From Pseudomonadota bacterium (GTDB lineage Bacteria; Desulfobacterota; Desulfobulbia; Desulfobulbales; Desulfocapsaceae): 64,000 nt of DNA. This document shows positions 23,876 through 31,246 of this stretch, piece by piece. Within the stretch, counting starts at the first letter, position 1, and each line of letters opens with the position of its first letter. Under the pieces are notes generated by a model, which did no database searches, had not been told where the DNA came from, and saw only the letters and a list, made by a program, of their open reading frames with translations. The DNA lies in the NCBI GenBank assembly GCA_023412495.1, contig JAEYNP010000016.1:124001-188000 (forward strand), in the 5' to 3' direction. The position numbers and the translations under genes were made by a program.

Positions 23876-24430
23876 ATGAAAAAAATCACTGTATCCATAG
23901 TAACCATGTTGGCAGCAATGGCATTGACTGCCCCGGGATTTGCAGCAGGTGAATATAAAGGTGCATCTGGAGCAAAAACCGAGGCCGGAGCCAGTGGACA
24001 GCAAACGCAACAAATGTCGCAGCGGGGACAGTCGCAGTCGGCCGAGGAAATCCTCGGGATGTCCGTAGTTTCTCGGGACGGCGAAAATCTCGGTGAGATT
24101 CAGGATATCAAGATCGATACCCGCAACGGCAGAATCAGTTATTTAACTGTACAGAAAGGCGGAGTGATGGGTATCGGTGGCGAGGAGGGCATCCCTGTGC
24201 CGCTGGAGGCCTTCCAGTTCACCCAGGATAATGCCCAGCTGACGGTCGACAAGAGCAAGATGGACAACGCTCCGAAGCAGTCAGGCATGTCGGATCAAGA
24301 ATTTCAGCGTGATCTGCATAGTCACTACGGCGTGTCGCCGGCATGGCAGCAAGGTGGAATGCAGCAGCAGACATCTCCACAAATGCAGATGGAGCAAGAG
24401 CGGCAGCAGAAACAGCAAAAAACTCAGTAA
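23876..24430 (+). CDS. Exported PRC-barrel domain protein 1
   Basis: 184 aa. Start 23876 has AGGAGG six nt upstream. The signal peptide (about 1-22) ends GFAAGE. A Gln/Ser-rich spacer follows, then a PRC-barrel (about 60-135) with SVVSRDGENLGEIQDIKIDT, GRISYLTVQKGGVMG and VPLEAFQF. The tail is Gln/Met-rich. The closest relative in the window is the product at 24823, which shares HYGVSPAW against HYGVAPTW. PRC barrels are adaptor modules; the periplasmic role is unknown. Confidence 0.8.
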   Translation: MKKITVSIVTMLAAMALTAPGFAAGEYKGASGAKTEAGASGQQTQQMSQRGQSQSAEEILGMSVVSRDGENLGEIQDIKIDTRNGRISYLTVQKGGVMGIGGEEGIPVPLEAFQFTQDNAQLTVDKSKMDNAPKQSGMSDQEFQRDLHSHYGVSPAWQQGGMQQQTSPQMQMEQERQQKQQKTQ

Positions 24431-24436
24431 GGTCGC

Positions 24437-24465
24437 AATGGTCCTGTTGCGAAAACAGGACCATT
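24437..24465 (+). terminator. Terminator after PRC-barrel gene 1
   Basis: Perfect 12-bp stem AATGGTCCTGTT (24437-24448) and AACAGGACCATT (24454-24465), followed by CGTTTG. Confidence 0.75.
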
Positions 24466-24499
24466 CGTTTGTCATACAACTTGCATACTTGCCTGATAT

Positions 24500-24576
24500 A
24501 AGCGTCAAGTGACGCTTCGGGGGAATTGGAACATCCCCTGGAACTGCTGGAGCAGCTTGACTGCTCCGGCAGTTCC
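24500..24576 (+). repeat. Two further strong hairpins between the PRC-barrel genes
   Basis: AAGCGTCA (24500-24507) pairs with TGACGCTT (24510-24517). A 16-bp stem with one G-T wobble spans 24540-24555 and 24561-24576 around a 5-nt loop. With the preceding terminator this makes three hairpins in 140 bp. Confidence 0.6.
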
Positions 24577-24704
24577 TCTTACACCCTCTTCCTAAACCCA
24601 AAAAACTGCCGAGCGCAACCTGGCACGCAAAGTTTTCTATCTAGGGCCACCCGAAGTTCAGGCGGATTCCTTTTTTTCTGTTTTTTCGTGCCGTTATTTA
24701 GATG

Positions 24705-24720
24705 TGGCAGGGATATTGCA
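24705..24720 (+). promoter_or_regulatory. Sigma-54-type -24/-12 promoter
   Basis: TGGCAGGGATATTGCA fits TGGCAC-N5-TTGCW with correct spacing and one deviation at C6. It is about 100 nt before the second PRC-barrel start codon. A small hairpin GACAAG/CTTGTC (24761-24777) lies in the leader. Confidence 0.6.
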
Positions 24721-24822
24721 TTGTATAGGATGGGTTTGGATGAGAACCAGTTCCTTGCAAGACAAGGGACTCTTGTCCATTGAAACGCAATCCAATTTAC
24801 GTCAGATGTAAGGAGGTTTAAA

Positions 24823-25377
24823 ATGAGAAGAATTATCAATTCTCTACTGACTGTGCTGGCATCGATCGCCTTGGTTAGCCCGCTGTATGCTGCGTCGGAA
24901 TTCAGCCAGCAGGCCAGAGGAACCACATTCTATCAAAATCCCGAACTTTCGCATGGGAATACCGATGAAATCAGTCAGCAAACGCGGATTGGCCTGGCAG
25001 CCAACGAGTCGGCATATCAACTGATGGGCAAATCGATTGTTTCCCAGGATGGGGAAAACCTCGGTAAGGTCAGGGATCTGAAAGTTGATACCAGTACCGG
25101 TCGAATCGACTATGTGATATTGGAGAGAGAGGATGCTATGGGCGTCGGGGAATCGGTTTTTGTCCCTGTTCCGCTTGCAGCCCTTTCTTTCACCGGGCAG
25201 GACGGCAGGCTGTTGGTCGATAGATCCAGACTCCAGAATGTACCCAGTCCCGGGACCATGCCGGATCAACAATTCCAGCAAGACCTTCACACCCATTACG
25301 GTGTAGCCCCGACCTGGCAAATAGAAAGGAGAACGATTCAGCAGGAGGAAAGAAAGGTCATTACGCCTTCACCTTGA
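24823..25377 (+). CDS. Exported PRC-barrel domain protein 2
   Basis: 184 aa, same length and plan as the product at 23876. It has a signal peptide (1-23, SPLYAAS), a spacer, and a PRC-barrel (about 65-140; SIVSQDGENLGKVRDLKVDT, GRIDYVILEREDAMGVG, VPLAALSF). The C-terminal QQFQQDLHTHYGVAPTW is conserved with the paralogue. TAAGGAGG precedes the ATG. Both genes have sigma-54-type promoters and separate terminators, so they are probably independent but co-regulated transcripts. Confidence 0.8.
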   Translation: MRRIINSLLTVLASIALVSPLYAASEFSQQARGTTFYQNPELSHGNTDEISQQTRIGLAANESAYQLMGKSIVSQDGENLGKVRDLKVDTSTGRIDYVILEREDAMGVGESVFVPVPLAALSFTGQDGRLLVDRSRLQNVPSPGTMPDQQFQQDLHTHYGVAPTWQIERRTIQQEERKVITPSP

Positions 25378-25465
25378 GTGGCGCGACCGTTAATTTGTAG
25401 TTGGTCCATGGAAGGCACCTCCAGGAAAATCTGAGACTGGGCATGATACTAGTCCAACGGGGCAG

Positions 25466-25492
25466 GATGCGTCCTGTGTGTCAGGACGCATC
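25466..25492 (+). terminator. Terminator after PRC-barrel gene 2
   Basis: Perfect 11-bp stem GATGCGTCCTG (25466-25476) and CAGGACGCATC (25482-25492) with a 5-nt loop, followed by TGCCTTTCC. Confidence 0.75.
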
Positions 25493-25551
25493 TGCCTTTC
25501 CATGTCTTCCGACAAGCGGGGTTGTCAAATAGGCCCTCGCAAAGAAAAAAT

Positions 25552-26349
25552 CTACATTTCTTCGAAGAGCGCTTCTATCTTTCTCCGGCTGTCGGCCAGT
25601 AGTTGCCGGTCCTTTTCGAACACCTCGAGGGTGATGGTATCGTCGTAGCCGATCGCCTTCAGGCGGCGGACGAGTTCAGCAAAGTCCACGGTGCCGCGGC
25701 CGACGGCCAGATGGTCGTCCCGCTTGCCGTGGTTGTCGGAGAAATGCAGGTGGCCTAGCCGCCGGCCGAACCGTTCCACCAGCTGCAACAGACGGCTGTT
25801 TCCTTCGCTGTCGATATTTGCGTGGCCGGTATCGAGGGTGAGGCGCAGGGACGGGAAGGCCGTGAAGATCTCGTCGAGGTCCTCGGGCGTCACCCCTATC
25901 CGGTAGCGGGGAAACATGTTTTCAAAACAGAGAGGTATCTGCATCTCTTCCGCGGCTGAGGTTATTTCCACTAGGAAATCAAAGGCGTGTCTCTTTACCG
26001 TCTCCGGCACGAAGGCTCCGAGGCCGACGGCCGCGCTGGGATGGACGACTGCCTTTTTCGCCCCCAGTTCGAGCGCCACCTCGAGCGACCGGCGCATTTC
26101 CATGATCGAAGCCTGCCGCAGGCTGGCTGTGAGGTCGGCGGTGGAGACGAAGGTGGGGAGATGGCAGATCAGGCCGAGACCGCAAGAGGCGAGGATCCCG
26201 GAAATCTCCTTCCGATCGGCGGCAAGAAGACTGTAGTGGGCCATGGGCGGGTCCATGGCCAGTTCCACATAATCGAAGCCCAGCCGGGCGATATCCTCGA
26301 TTTGCTCCAGGACCGGCATAACCGGAAAATTCATGGCACCGTACTGCAT
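25552..26349 (-). CDS. Sugar phosphate isomerase/epimerase family TIM-barrel protein
   Basis: 265 aa. The TIM-barrel pattern of the AP-endonuclease-2-like family is visible: FDYVELAMDPP, LICHLPTF, AVVHPSAAVG, CFENMFPR (metal Glu), LTLDTGHANID, HLHFSDNHGKRDDHLAVGRG and TITLEVFEK. These supply the metal ligands typical of xylose-isomerase-like enzymes. ATG 26349 has GGAAGAAG upstream. The substrate cannot be deduced. Confidence 0.8.
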   Translation of the reverse strand: MQYGAMNFPVMPVLEQIEDIARLGFDYVELAMDPPMAHYSLLAADRKEISGILASCGLGLICHLPTFVSTADLTASLRQASIMEMRRSLEVALELGAKKAVVHPSAAVGLGAFVPETVKRHAFDFLVEITSAAEEMQIPLCFENMFPRYRIGVTPEDLDEIFTAFPSLRLTLDTGHANIDSEGNSRLLQLVERFGRRLGHLHFSDNHGKRDDHLAVGRGTVDFAELVRRLKAIGYDDTITLEVFEKDRQLLADSRRKIEALFEEM

Positions 26350-26513
26350 ATGTCTTCTTCCTTCATGTTGCTGTGAAGCATTTTTTGGTGTGGACCGATT
26401 GGACAGAGCAGACCGAGTAGTCGCCTGGCAGCCGGCGCCACACAATCCACAACGTCTCCACGTAGGTCACCCTGTCCACCCGCTCTTCCGGAGAAATGAT
26501 TAAGCCAGCTCTT

Positions 26514-28091
26514 CTAGAGCCTGTCCCGCTCCGGATATTCCTTGACGAATCGGAGCCATGTCTTTTCGATAGGCGTGTCGGGGGCCTCCTCGCCTCGACA
26601 GACCTGCAGGAAGTGGTGATGGTAGTCTTCGGTGGGCGATATGCTCCCGGCTGCCAGGGCGTCCAGCCAGTGGCCGAAGTTGCGGATGGCATATTTCCCC
26701 CAGGCATCGTAGCCATCACCCAACACCACGTCGTATCCCCCTTTCATGAATTCCCTCATGTGATCCTCGGGAAACGGCGCCTTGACCGTCTCGATAATGC
26801 CGACCAGCCTTTTGATCGCCTCCGGGTTGCCGAGAATGCCGGTATGAGTGTCGTTAAAGCCGTACTGGGCCGTCGATTCGTCCTGGGCCCGGCTGCAGAG
26901 CTGGCTGGAAAGCGGCACAACGCCGTCGCTGTTCTCGCCGAGCTTGACCGTCTTTTCATTCCCGTAGGCATAAATAAGGTGATATTCAAGGCCCTCGGGC
27001 AGTTTTTTGCGCCACATGCCCCGCAGGAAGTCGCTGTCCGGGTCGACGTCCCGCCAGGAGGGGAGGACTATCGGCCCCTGGGAAGACATGGCGGCGGCCG
27101 GATGACCGCCCAAGGGGCTGGCGATGGTGACGAGGCGGGCAACCCTGTTCTCAACTTTTTTCCCGGACAGGCGGTTCATGGCGTCCCGCACTACCAGGCC
27201 ACCCATGCTGTGGGCGACGATCACCATCGGCATCTCGCCGAGAGGCATGGTCTTGCCGGAGAGGAAGATCTTGTAGAACAGCTCGCTCAACTGGCCGAGG
27301 TCCTCACCCGAGGGATAATGAAAAAACCAGGGGCAGTAGCGGCTGCGGTCGAGGGCGGCGACAATCCCTTCGAAATCCCTGGCGCTGCCGTCGATGCCGT
27401 GGACGAAGACCACCGGCACCTTGTAGCCAAGGTTCTCCTCCAGGGCGTAAAACATCATCGGGGCCTCCTCGAGAAAGGCGGCCGGCTGATACATGCCGAG
27501 CGTCGCCATGCGCCGGCTGAAGATCTCGTCGTCGAGGCTCCGGATCGAACCTTTGGGGAAAACAAGCGACTCGGTCAGGGCGGAAGACTTCCGGGTGTCC
27601 AACTGCAGGGTGACGGGGGCGGGGAGGGCGAGGGGGACATCGAGGTCGAGATCGAAATCACTCACGACCTTATCCGGCATGGCGGCAGGATCAAGCGTTA
27701 TCCGCCGACCGCCCACCACCTCCTTTTCACCGTAAAAACCATCGCGATCCAGATCGCTGACCACCAGCAGCCGGTATTCCCCGGCCGGGAGGTTCATTCC
27801 GTAAAAGGAGCTGATCCGGGAGAACTGGCAGACATCCACCACCTCGTTTGTCCGGTACAGGTCGGAAACGGCGACCACCGCCGTCGCCTCCTCATTGAGG
27901 TTGTCGCCGTTTTTCACCTTGCCGAAGACGAAGAAATTCTCGGCCGTGAGCATGTGCTTGTAGACCCGCTGGGCGGGATCCTGGCGGTGGCGCACGGAGA
28001 GTCCGGCCTGCCTGGCAGCATTGCCGAGGTAAGAGCAGCCGCTCAGGGAAAATATCAAGGCGAAGACAACGGCCAGTTTGCCGTTTATCAT
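26514..28091 (-). CDS. Lipase-like alpha/beta-hydrolase lipoprotein
   Basis: 525 aa from ATG 28091, which puts a lipobox SLSGC at residue 19; ATG 28112 is also possible. The N-terminal half (about 40-240) is a beta-rich domain with no recognised family. The C-terminal half is an alpha/beta hydrolase: VPVVFVHGIDGSARDFEG (oxyanion region), the nucleophile elbow VIVAHSMGGLVVRD, IASPLGGHP, and late Asp/His candidates (NSDGVVPLSS, NDTHTGILGN). It probably acts on lipids or esters in the envelope. It follows the yceH-like gene on the same strand. Confidence 0.75.
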   Translation of the reverse strand: MINGKLAVVFALIFSLSGCSYLGNAARQAGLSVRHRQDPAQRVYKHMLTAENFFVFGKVKNGDNLNEEATAVVAVSDLYRTNEVVDVCQFSRISSFYGMNLPAGEYRLLVVSDLDRDGFYGEKEVVGGRRITLDPAAMPDKVVSDFDLDLDVPLALPAPVTLQLDTRKSSALTESLVFPKGSIRSLDDEIFSRRMATLGMYQPAAFLEEAPMMFYALEENLGYKVPVVFVHGIDGSARDFEGIVAALDRSRYCPWFFHYPSGEDLGQLSELFYKIFLSGKTMPLGEMPMVIVAHSMGGLVVRDAMNRLSGKKVENRVARLVTIASPLGGHPAAAMSSQGPIVLPSWRDVDPDSDFLRGMWRKKLPEGLEYHLIYAYGNEKTVKLGENSDGVVPLSSQLCSRAQDESTAQYGFNDTHTGILGNPEAIKRLVGIIETVKAPFPEDHMREFMKGGYDVVLGDGYDAWGKYAIRNFGHWLDALAAGSISPTEDYHHHFLQVCRGEEAPDTPIEKTWLRFVKEYPERDRL

Positions 28092-28156
28092 GGTCGAGGT
28101 TTCCGGTTTCATATCCCGGGCTGCCGAAGCACACAGGGTGCGGCGATATCGAAACA

Positions 28157-28801
28157 TTATTCGAATTCCTTCCTGAACAGCAAAAACTCGTTTTTCAGCA
28201 ATTCGATCTCTTCCTGCAGTCGGGCCACTGTTTTTTCAAGTTCGCCGAGACGGTCCTCGTTCGGTGTGGGGCAACCCGCAGCAAACTCATGAAGGGCTGC
28301 GGCCTGATCGGCGCCCTCGGGTTCACCTGACAGCAAGTGGGTGAAACGCTGCTCCTTCCGGCCGGGCTGCAGCGGCAGCTTGGCCACCAGGCCGACGGCC
28401 GAGAGATTATCCAGGTATTGATTGACCTCTTCGAGATTTTCGAAGGAGCAGAGACGTTCCGACCGACCGCGCAACTCGCCGGCCGTCTGCGGTCCGCGCA
28501 GGAGAAGGATGCAGAGCAGGGCCTCCTCGCATCTGATCAGGTTGTTCTGCTTACCGTAATTATGCCAGTATTTCGGCACGCGGCCGACGTCGCTCTGAAA
28601 AACGACATGCCTGGCCTTCAGCGACAGCAGGGCGGCCTGCACCTCTTTCTCATCCAGGGTCATGACCGGATCCCGATTGGTCTTCTGGTTGCAGGCGTTG
28701 ACCAGTCCGTTGAGCGAGAGGGGGTAGTATTCGGGAGTGGCCAGTTCCTTCTCCATCAGACTGCCTAGTACCCGAACTTCAATTGCGTTGAGCATGTCCA
28801 T
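28157..28801 (-). CDS. YceH family (DUF480) protein
   Basis: 214 aa from ATG 28801, which has GGGAG at good spacing; upstream in-frame ATGs do not. N-terminal IEVRVLGSLMEKELATPEYY, SLNGLVNACNQKTNRDPVM and KYWHNYG are characteristic of YceH/DUF480, a winged-helix-like fold of unknown function. The C-terminal 30 residues form a coiled coil (LEKTVARLQEEIELLKNEF), commonly seen in the family. Confidence 0.9.
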   Translation of the reverse strand: MDMLNAIEVRVLGSLMEKELATPEYYPLSLNGLVNACNQKTNRDPVMTLDEKEVQAALLSLKARHVVFQSDVGRVPKYWHNYGKQNNLIRCEEALLCILLLRGPQTAGELRGRSERLCSFENLEEVNQYLDNLSAVGLVAKLPLQPGRKEQRFTHLLSGEPEGADQAAALHEFAAGCPTPNEDRLGELEKTVARLQEEIELLKNEFLLFRKEFE

Positions 28802-29049
28802 GCGTGTTCTCCCGAGGTTCATCGATGACGGTCGGAGTGTGAAGCTACCTGCAGGATAGCGAAACATCCAGATTTCCGCCAGAATTTCGTTATCGATTTT
28901 TCAAGGGGTCTTTCACCATCATTTTCATGCCTCTCCTTTTTTTCCGATTATGAACCCCATTGGATGTATATAGTGGAAAGGAAACGAGGGGATTTCAGAG
29001 AAGTAATCCTCCTCACCGAACCATTGCCACTTCACCCTATCATTTTTCT

Positions 29050-30147
29050 ATGTCATCGCTCACCGACCTTACGCCCTTCATAGCCGATATTCAGCACAAC
29101 TGCGATATCTCCGATGCCCGGGATCACGGCATCTACTCGATGTGCACCATGGTGCTGAAACTACGCAACCATTACAAATGGGAAAAGGGGCTGCAGCCTT
29201 GGGAAGAACCGGAGGCGGCAGACCTCCTCGGCTGGATAGAGGAGAAAGAGAACTACTGGGCAACGATTGCGGAAGAATCATATCGCCCTCTCTCGGCAGG
29301 AGGGAAACGGCTCGAGCCTCTCGATCTCGAGGAGATCAACGGAGCCCTGCAGGACGAAAAGCTGCTGTACGGTGCCGGGTATGGACGGTCGATGAAGGCG
29401 GTCTTCTTTCTCGCCGAGAAAATCGCGGAACGGCGTCAAGAGGGATGTCCGATCACCGTCCTCGGCAAGGAGCGGGCGCGGGAAATGGCCAGCCCCTTCG
29501 CCATGGCCCAGGATAACCGGATCATCATCCGCCGGGAGGCGCTCCGCTTCTTTTTGTGGGACCAGCTCCAGGAGGTGCGCTCCTCATGCCGCAGGTCCCT
29601 CGTTTTCGCTCTGCAGGATTACGGTGTCGTCCGGGAGGGAAGCATCGACCGGGACCTGCTGCGGGCCAGGCTCGACGACATGGTCGACGGGGAGATGAAC
29701 CTCTTTGTCTATCATGAAGTGGGAGAGATCCTCCAGAGCACCCTGAGGTCGGCGACCCTCCAGGCGCTGGTCGGCCATTTTCCCGGATCCGTGATCGAAT
29801 TCGTCGGCCGGGCGATCAAGGACATCCTGGCCGACACCCACCCCCGCGGCCTCCTGGCCTACGTGGTCAGGGAAAGGCGGGAATCCTCCCTTGGCCTCTA
29901 TCTCACCTTCCTCGACGGTCTGCGCGGCAAGCTCTTTCCGGAGATAACGGACGCCTGGCGGATGTTCGTCGCCGACCGGGACTGGAGCCGCATCGAGGCG
30001 GCCCGCGAGGCATGCTGGACGAGAAACGACGGGCTCGCCCGGACAATGACGGCGATTGCGGAGAGGATCGGCAGGGATTCGGACGAGCGGGTCTTGGGCC
30101 GCTTCAAGCGTGAAATCCTTGACCCGTTGGGCCTCTCGACGCCATGA
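29050..30147 (+). CDS. Sfum_1244 family conserved protein
   Basis: 365 aa from ATG 29050 (MSSLTDLTPFIADIQHNCDI). It matches my recollection of the Sfum_1244 family, found mainly in Desulfobacterota: IYSMCTMVLKLRNHYKWEKG near residue 30, WEEKENYW-like residues, and FVYHEVGEILQSTLRSATLQ near 230. It is soluble and probably all-helical. No function is known. The ribosome-binding site is weak. It is convergent with the glutamine amidotransferase-like gene, with a long inverted repeat between them. Confidence 0.75.
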   Translation: MSSLTDLTPFIADIQHNCDISDARDHGIYSMCTMVLKLRNHYKWEKGLQPWEEPEAADLLGWIEEKENYWATIAEESYRPLSAGGKRLEPLDLEEINGALQDEKLLYGAGYGRSMKAVFFLAEKIAERRQEGCPITVLGKERAREMASPFAMAQDNRIIIRREALRFFLWDQLQEVRSSCRRSLVFALQDYGVVREGSIDRDLLRARLDDMVDGEMNLFVYHEVGEILQSTLRSATLQALVGHFPGSVIEFVGRAIKDILADTHPRGLLAYVVRERRESSLGLYLTFLDGLRGKLFPEITDAWRMFVADRDWSRIEAAREACWTRNDGLARTMTAIAERIGRDSDERVLGRFKREILDPLGLSTP

Positions 30148-30154
30148 GTTCAAG

Positions 30155-30242
30155 TCAGAATCCAGAAACCAGAAGCCAGCTTATAATGGCGCCTTCGGCG
30201 CATTAATTTCTGACTTTCTGGATTCTGGTTTCTGGATTCTGA
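30155..30242. repeat. 20-bp perfect inverted repeat between convergent genes
   Basis: TCAGAATCCAGAAACCAGAA (30155-30174) is perfectly inverted at 30223-30242, with a smaller imperfect GC hairpin in the spacer. The right arm lies inside the 3' end of the minus-strand gene. It could be a bidirectional terminator or a mobile dyad. Confidence 0.6.
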
Positions 30243-30982
30243 TCAGCCTGGTCGACAAAAAAGCTGAAGAGGCTGCGGTGTTCCATGTACCGCTCTGTCA
30301 TCATTTCCGGATGCCACTGCACCCCGAAGACACTCGCGGCGGTGCGGTGCTGGAGGCCTTCGATCAAGCCCTCCCGGCTCACAGCGGCGGGGATGAGATC
30401 CGGGGCGAGCGTGGCCACGCCCTGATGGTGCAGGCTGTTCACCCAGAGGGTTTCGGTGCCGTAACAGGCCCGCAGGAAGGAACCTTCGGCAAGCGTTACC
30501 TCGTGGACCAGAGCTTCTCGGCCCAGGCAGGAGCTGAAGTGGGGGAGCTCGGCGCTGAAGTGAGTGGCGAGATCCTGGTGAAGGGTGCCGCCGAAGTAGA
30601 CGTTCAGCAGCTGGAAACCCCGGCAGATGCCGAAAACCGGGATCCCCCTGGAGAGCGCCGCCGCAAGCAGCTCCCATTCAAACCGGTCGCGCCGCTCGAC
30701 GACCTTCCCCAGGCCCGGCTGCGGCTCCTGCCCGAATAGCGCCGGGGCCAGATCCTCGCCGCCTGCGAGTAAAAGACCATCCAGCCGCTCGACCAGTTCC
30801 GCGGCCGCCTCCGGCCCCGCAAGCGTCGGCAGGGCCACGGGAATGCCTCCAGCCTCGTAGACACTCCGGGAGTAGTCGAGGTTGGACATCAGCATGTCCT
30901 GCCCCGCCGTGCCTCGCACCCGGCGGCCGTCGAGTTCATGGTCTGCGACAAAATAGGTGGTGATACCGATCAGGGGTTTCAT
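30203..30982 (-). CDS. Gamma-glutamyl-gamma-aminobutyrate hydrolase family (peptidase C26)
   Basis: 259 aa class-I glutamine amidotransferase fold, PuuD-like. Motifs are PLIGITTYF at the start, LLLAGGEDLAPALFG, the nucleophile GICRGFQLLNVYFGGTLHQD, and the C-terminal VFGVQWHPEM with the catalytic His and Glu. Related enzymes hydrolyse gamma-glutamyl amides. The last 10 or so residues are encoded by the inverted-repeat arm (NPETRIQKVRN) and are not expected to be conserved. Confidence 0.88.
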   Translation of the reverse strand: MKPLIGITTYFVADHELDGRRVRGTAGQDMLMSNLDYSRSVYEAGGIPVALPTLAGPEAAAELVERLDGLLLAGGEDLAPALFGQEPQPGLGKVVERRDRFEWELLAAALSRGIPVFGICRGFQLLNVYFGGTLHQDLATHFSAELPHFSSCLGREALVHEVTLAEGSFLRACYGTETLWVNSLHHQGVATLAPDLIPAAVSREGLIEGLQHRTAASVFGVQWHPEMMTERYMEHRSLFSFFVDQADQNPETRIQKVRN

Positions 30983-31246
30983 ATCATTCCGCGGTTTCGA
31001 TCAATCCAGTTGGCTCTCAGCTATTAGAACAGCTGAAATGGATTATCTCATTCCTGCTAAAGTCTTTCAGGTCGTCGCCTGTTAATGAAGGTGATTTGGC
31101 CGAACGCTGATAGCTGAATGTGTTGCTACTTGATACCGGTTATAGCCGTTTTTCCCAGCCAAGCGTAGACAAAAAAAGGCGGCGCTCACTGCGACCCCTT
31201 CGTCTGACCAGGGCACGCGACGAAAAAGATGGATGTTGACCGATAG

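Noticed and set aside
26350..26513. Possible coding remnant between the isomerase and lipase genes
   Set aside because: A minus-strand stretch is open (ERVDRVTYVETLWIVWRRLP) and vaguely recalls a sugar-transferase tail, but it is too short and has no continuation.
31000..31246. RecQ coding region upstream of the UvrD-type helicase
   Set aside because: A TAG at 31244 closes the frame and no RecQ motif is readable in any frame of the 260 bp upstream.
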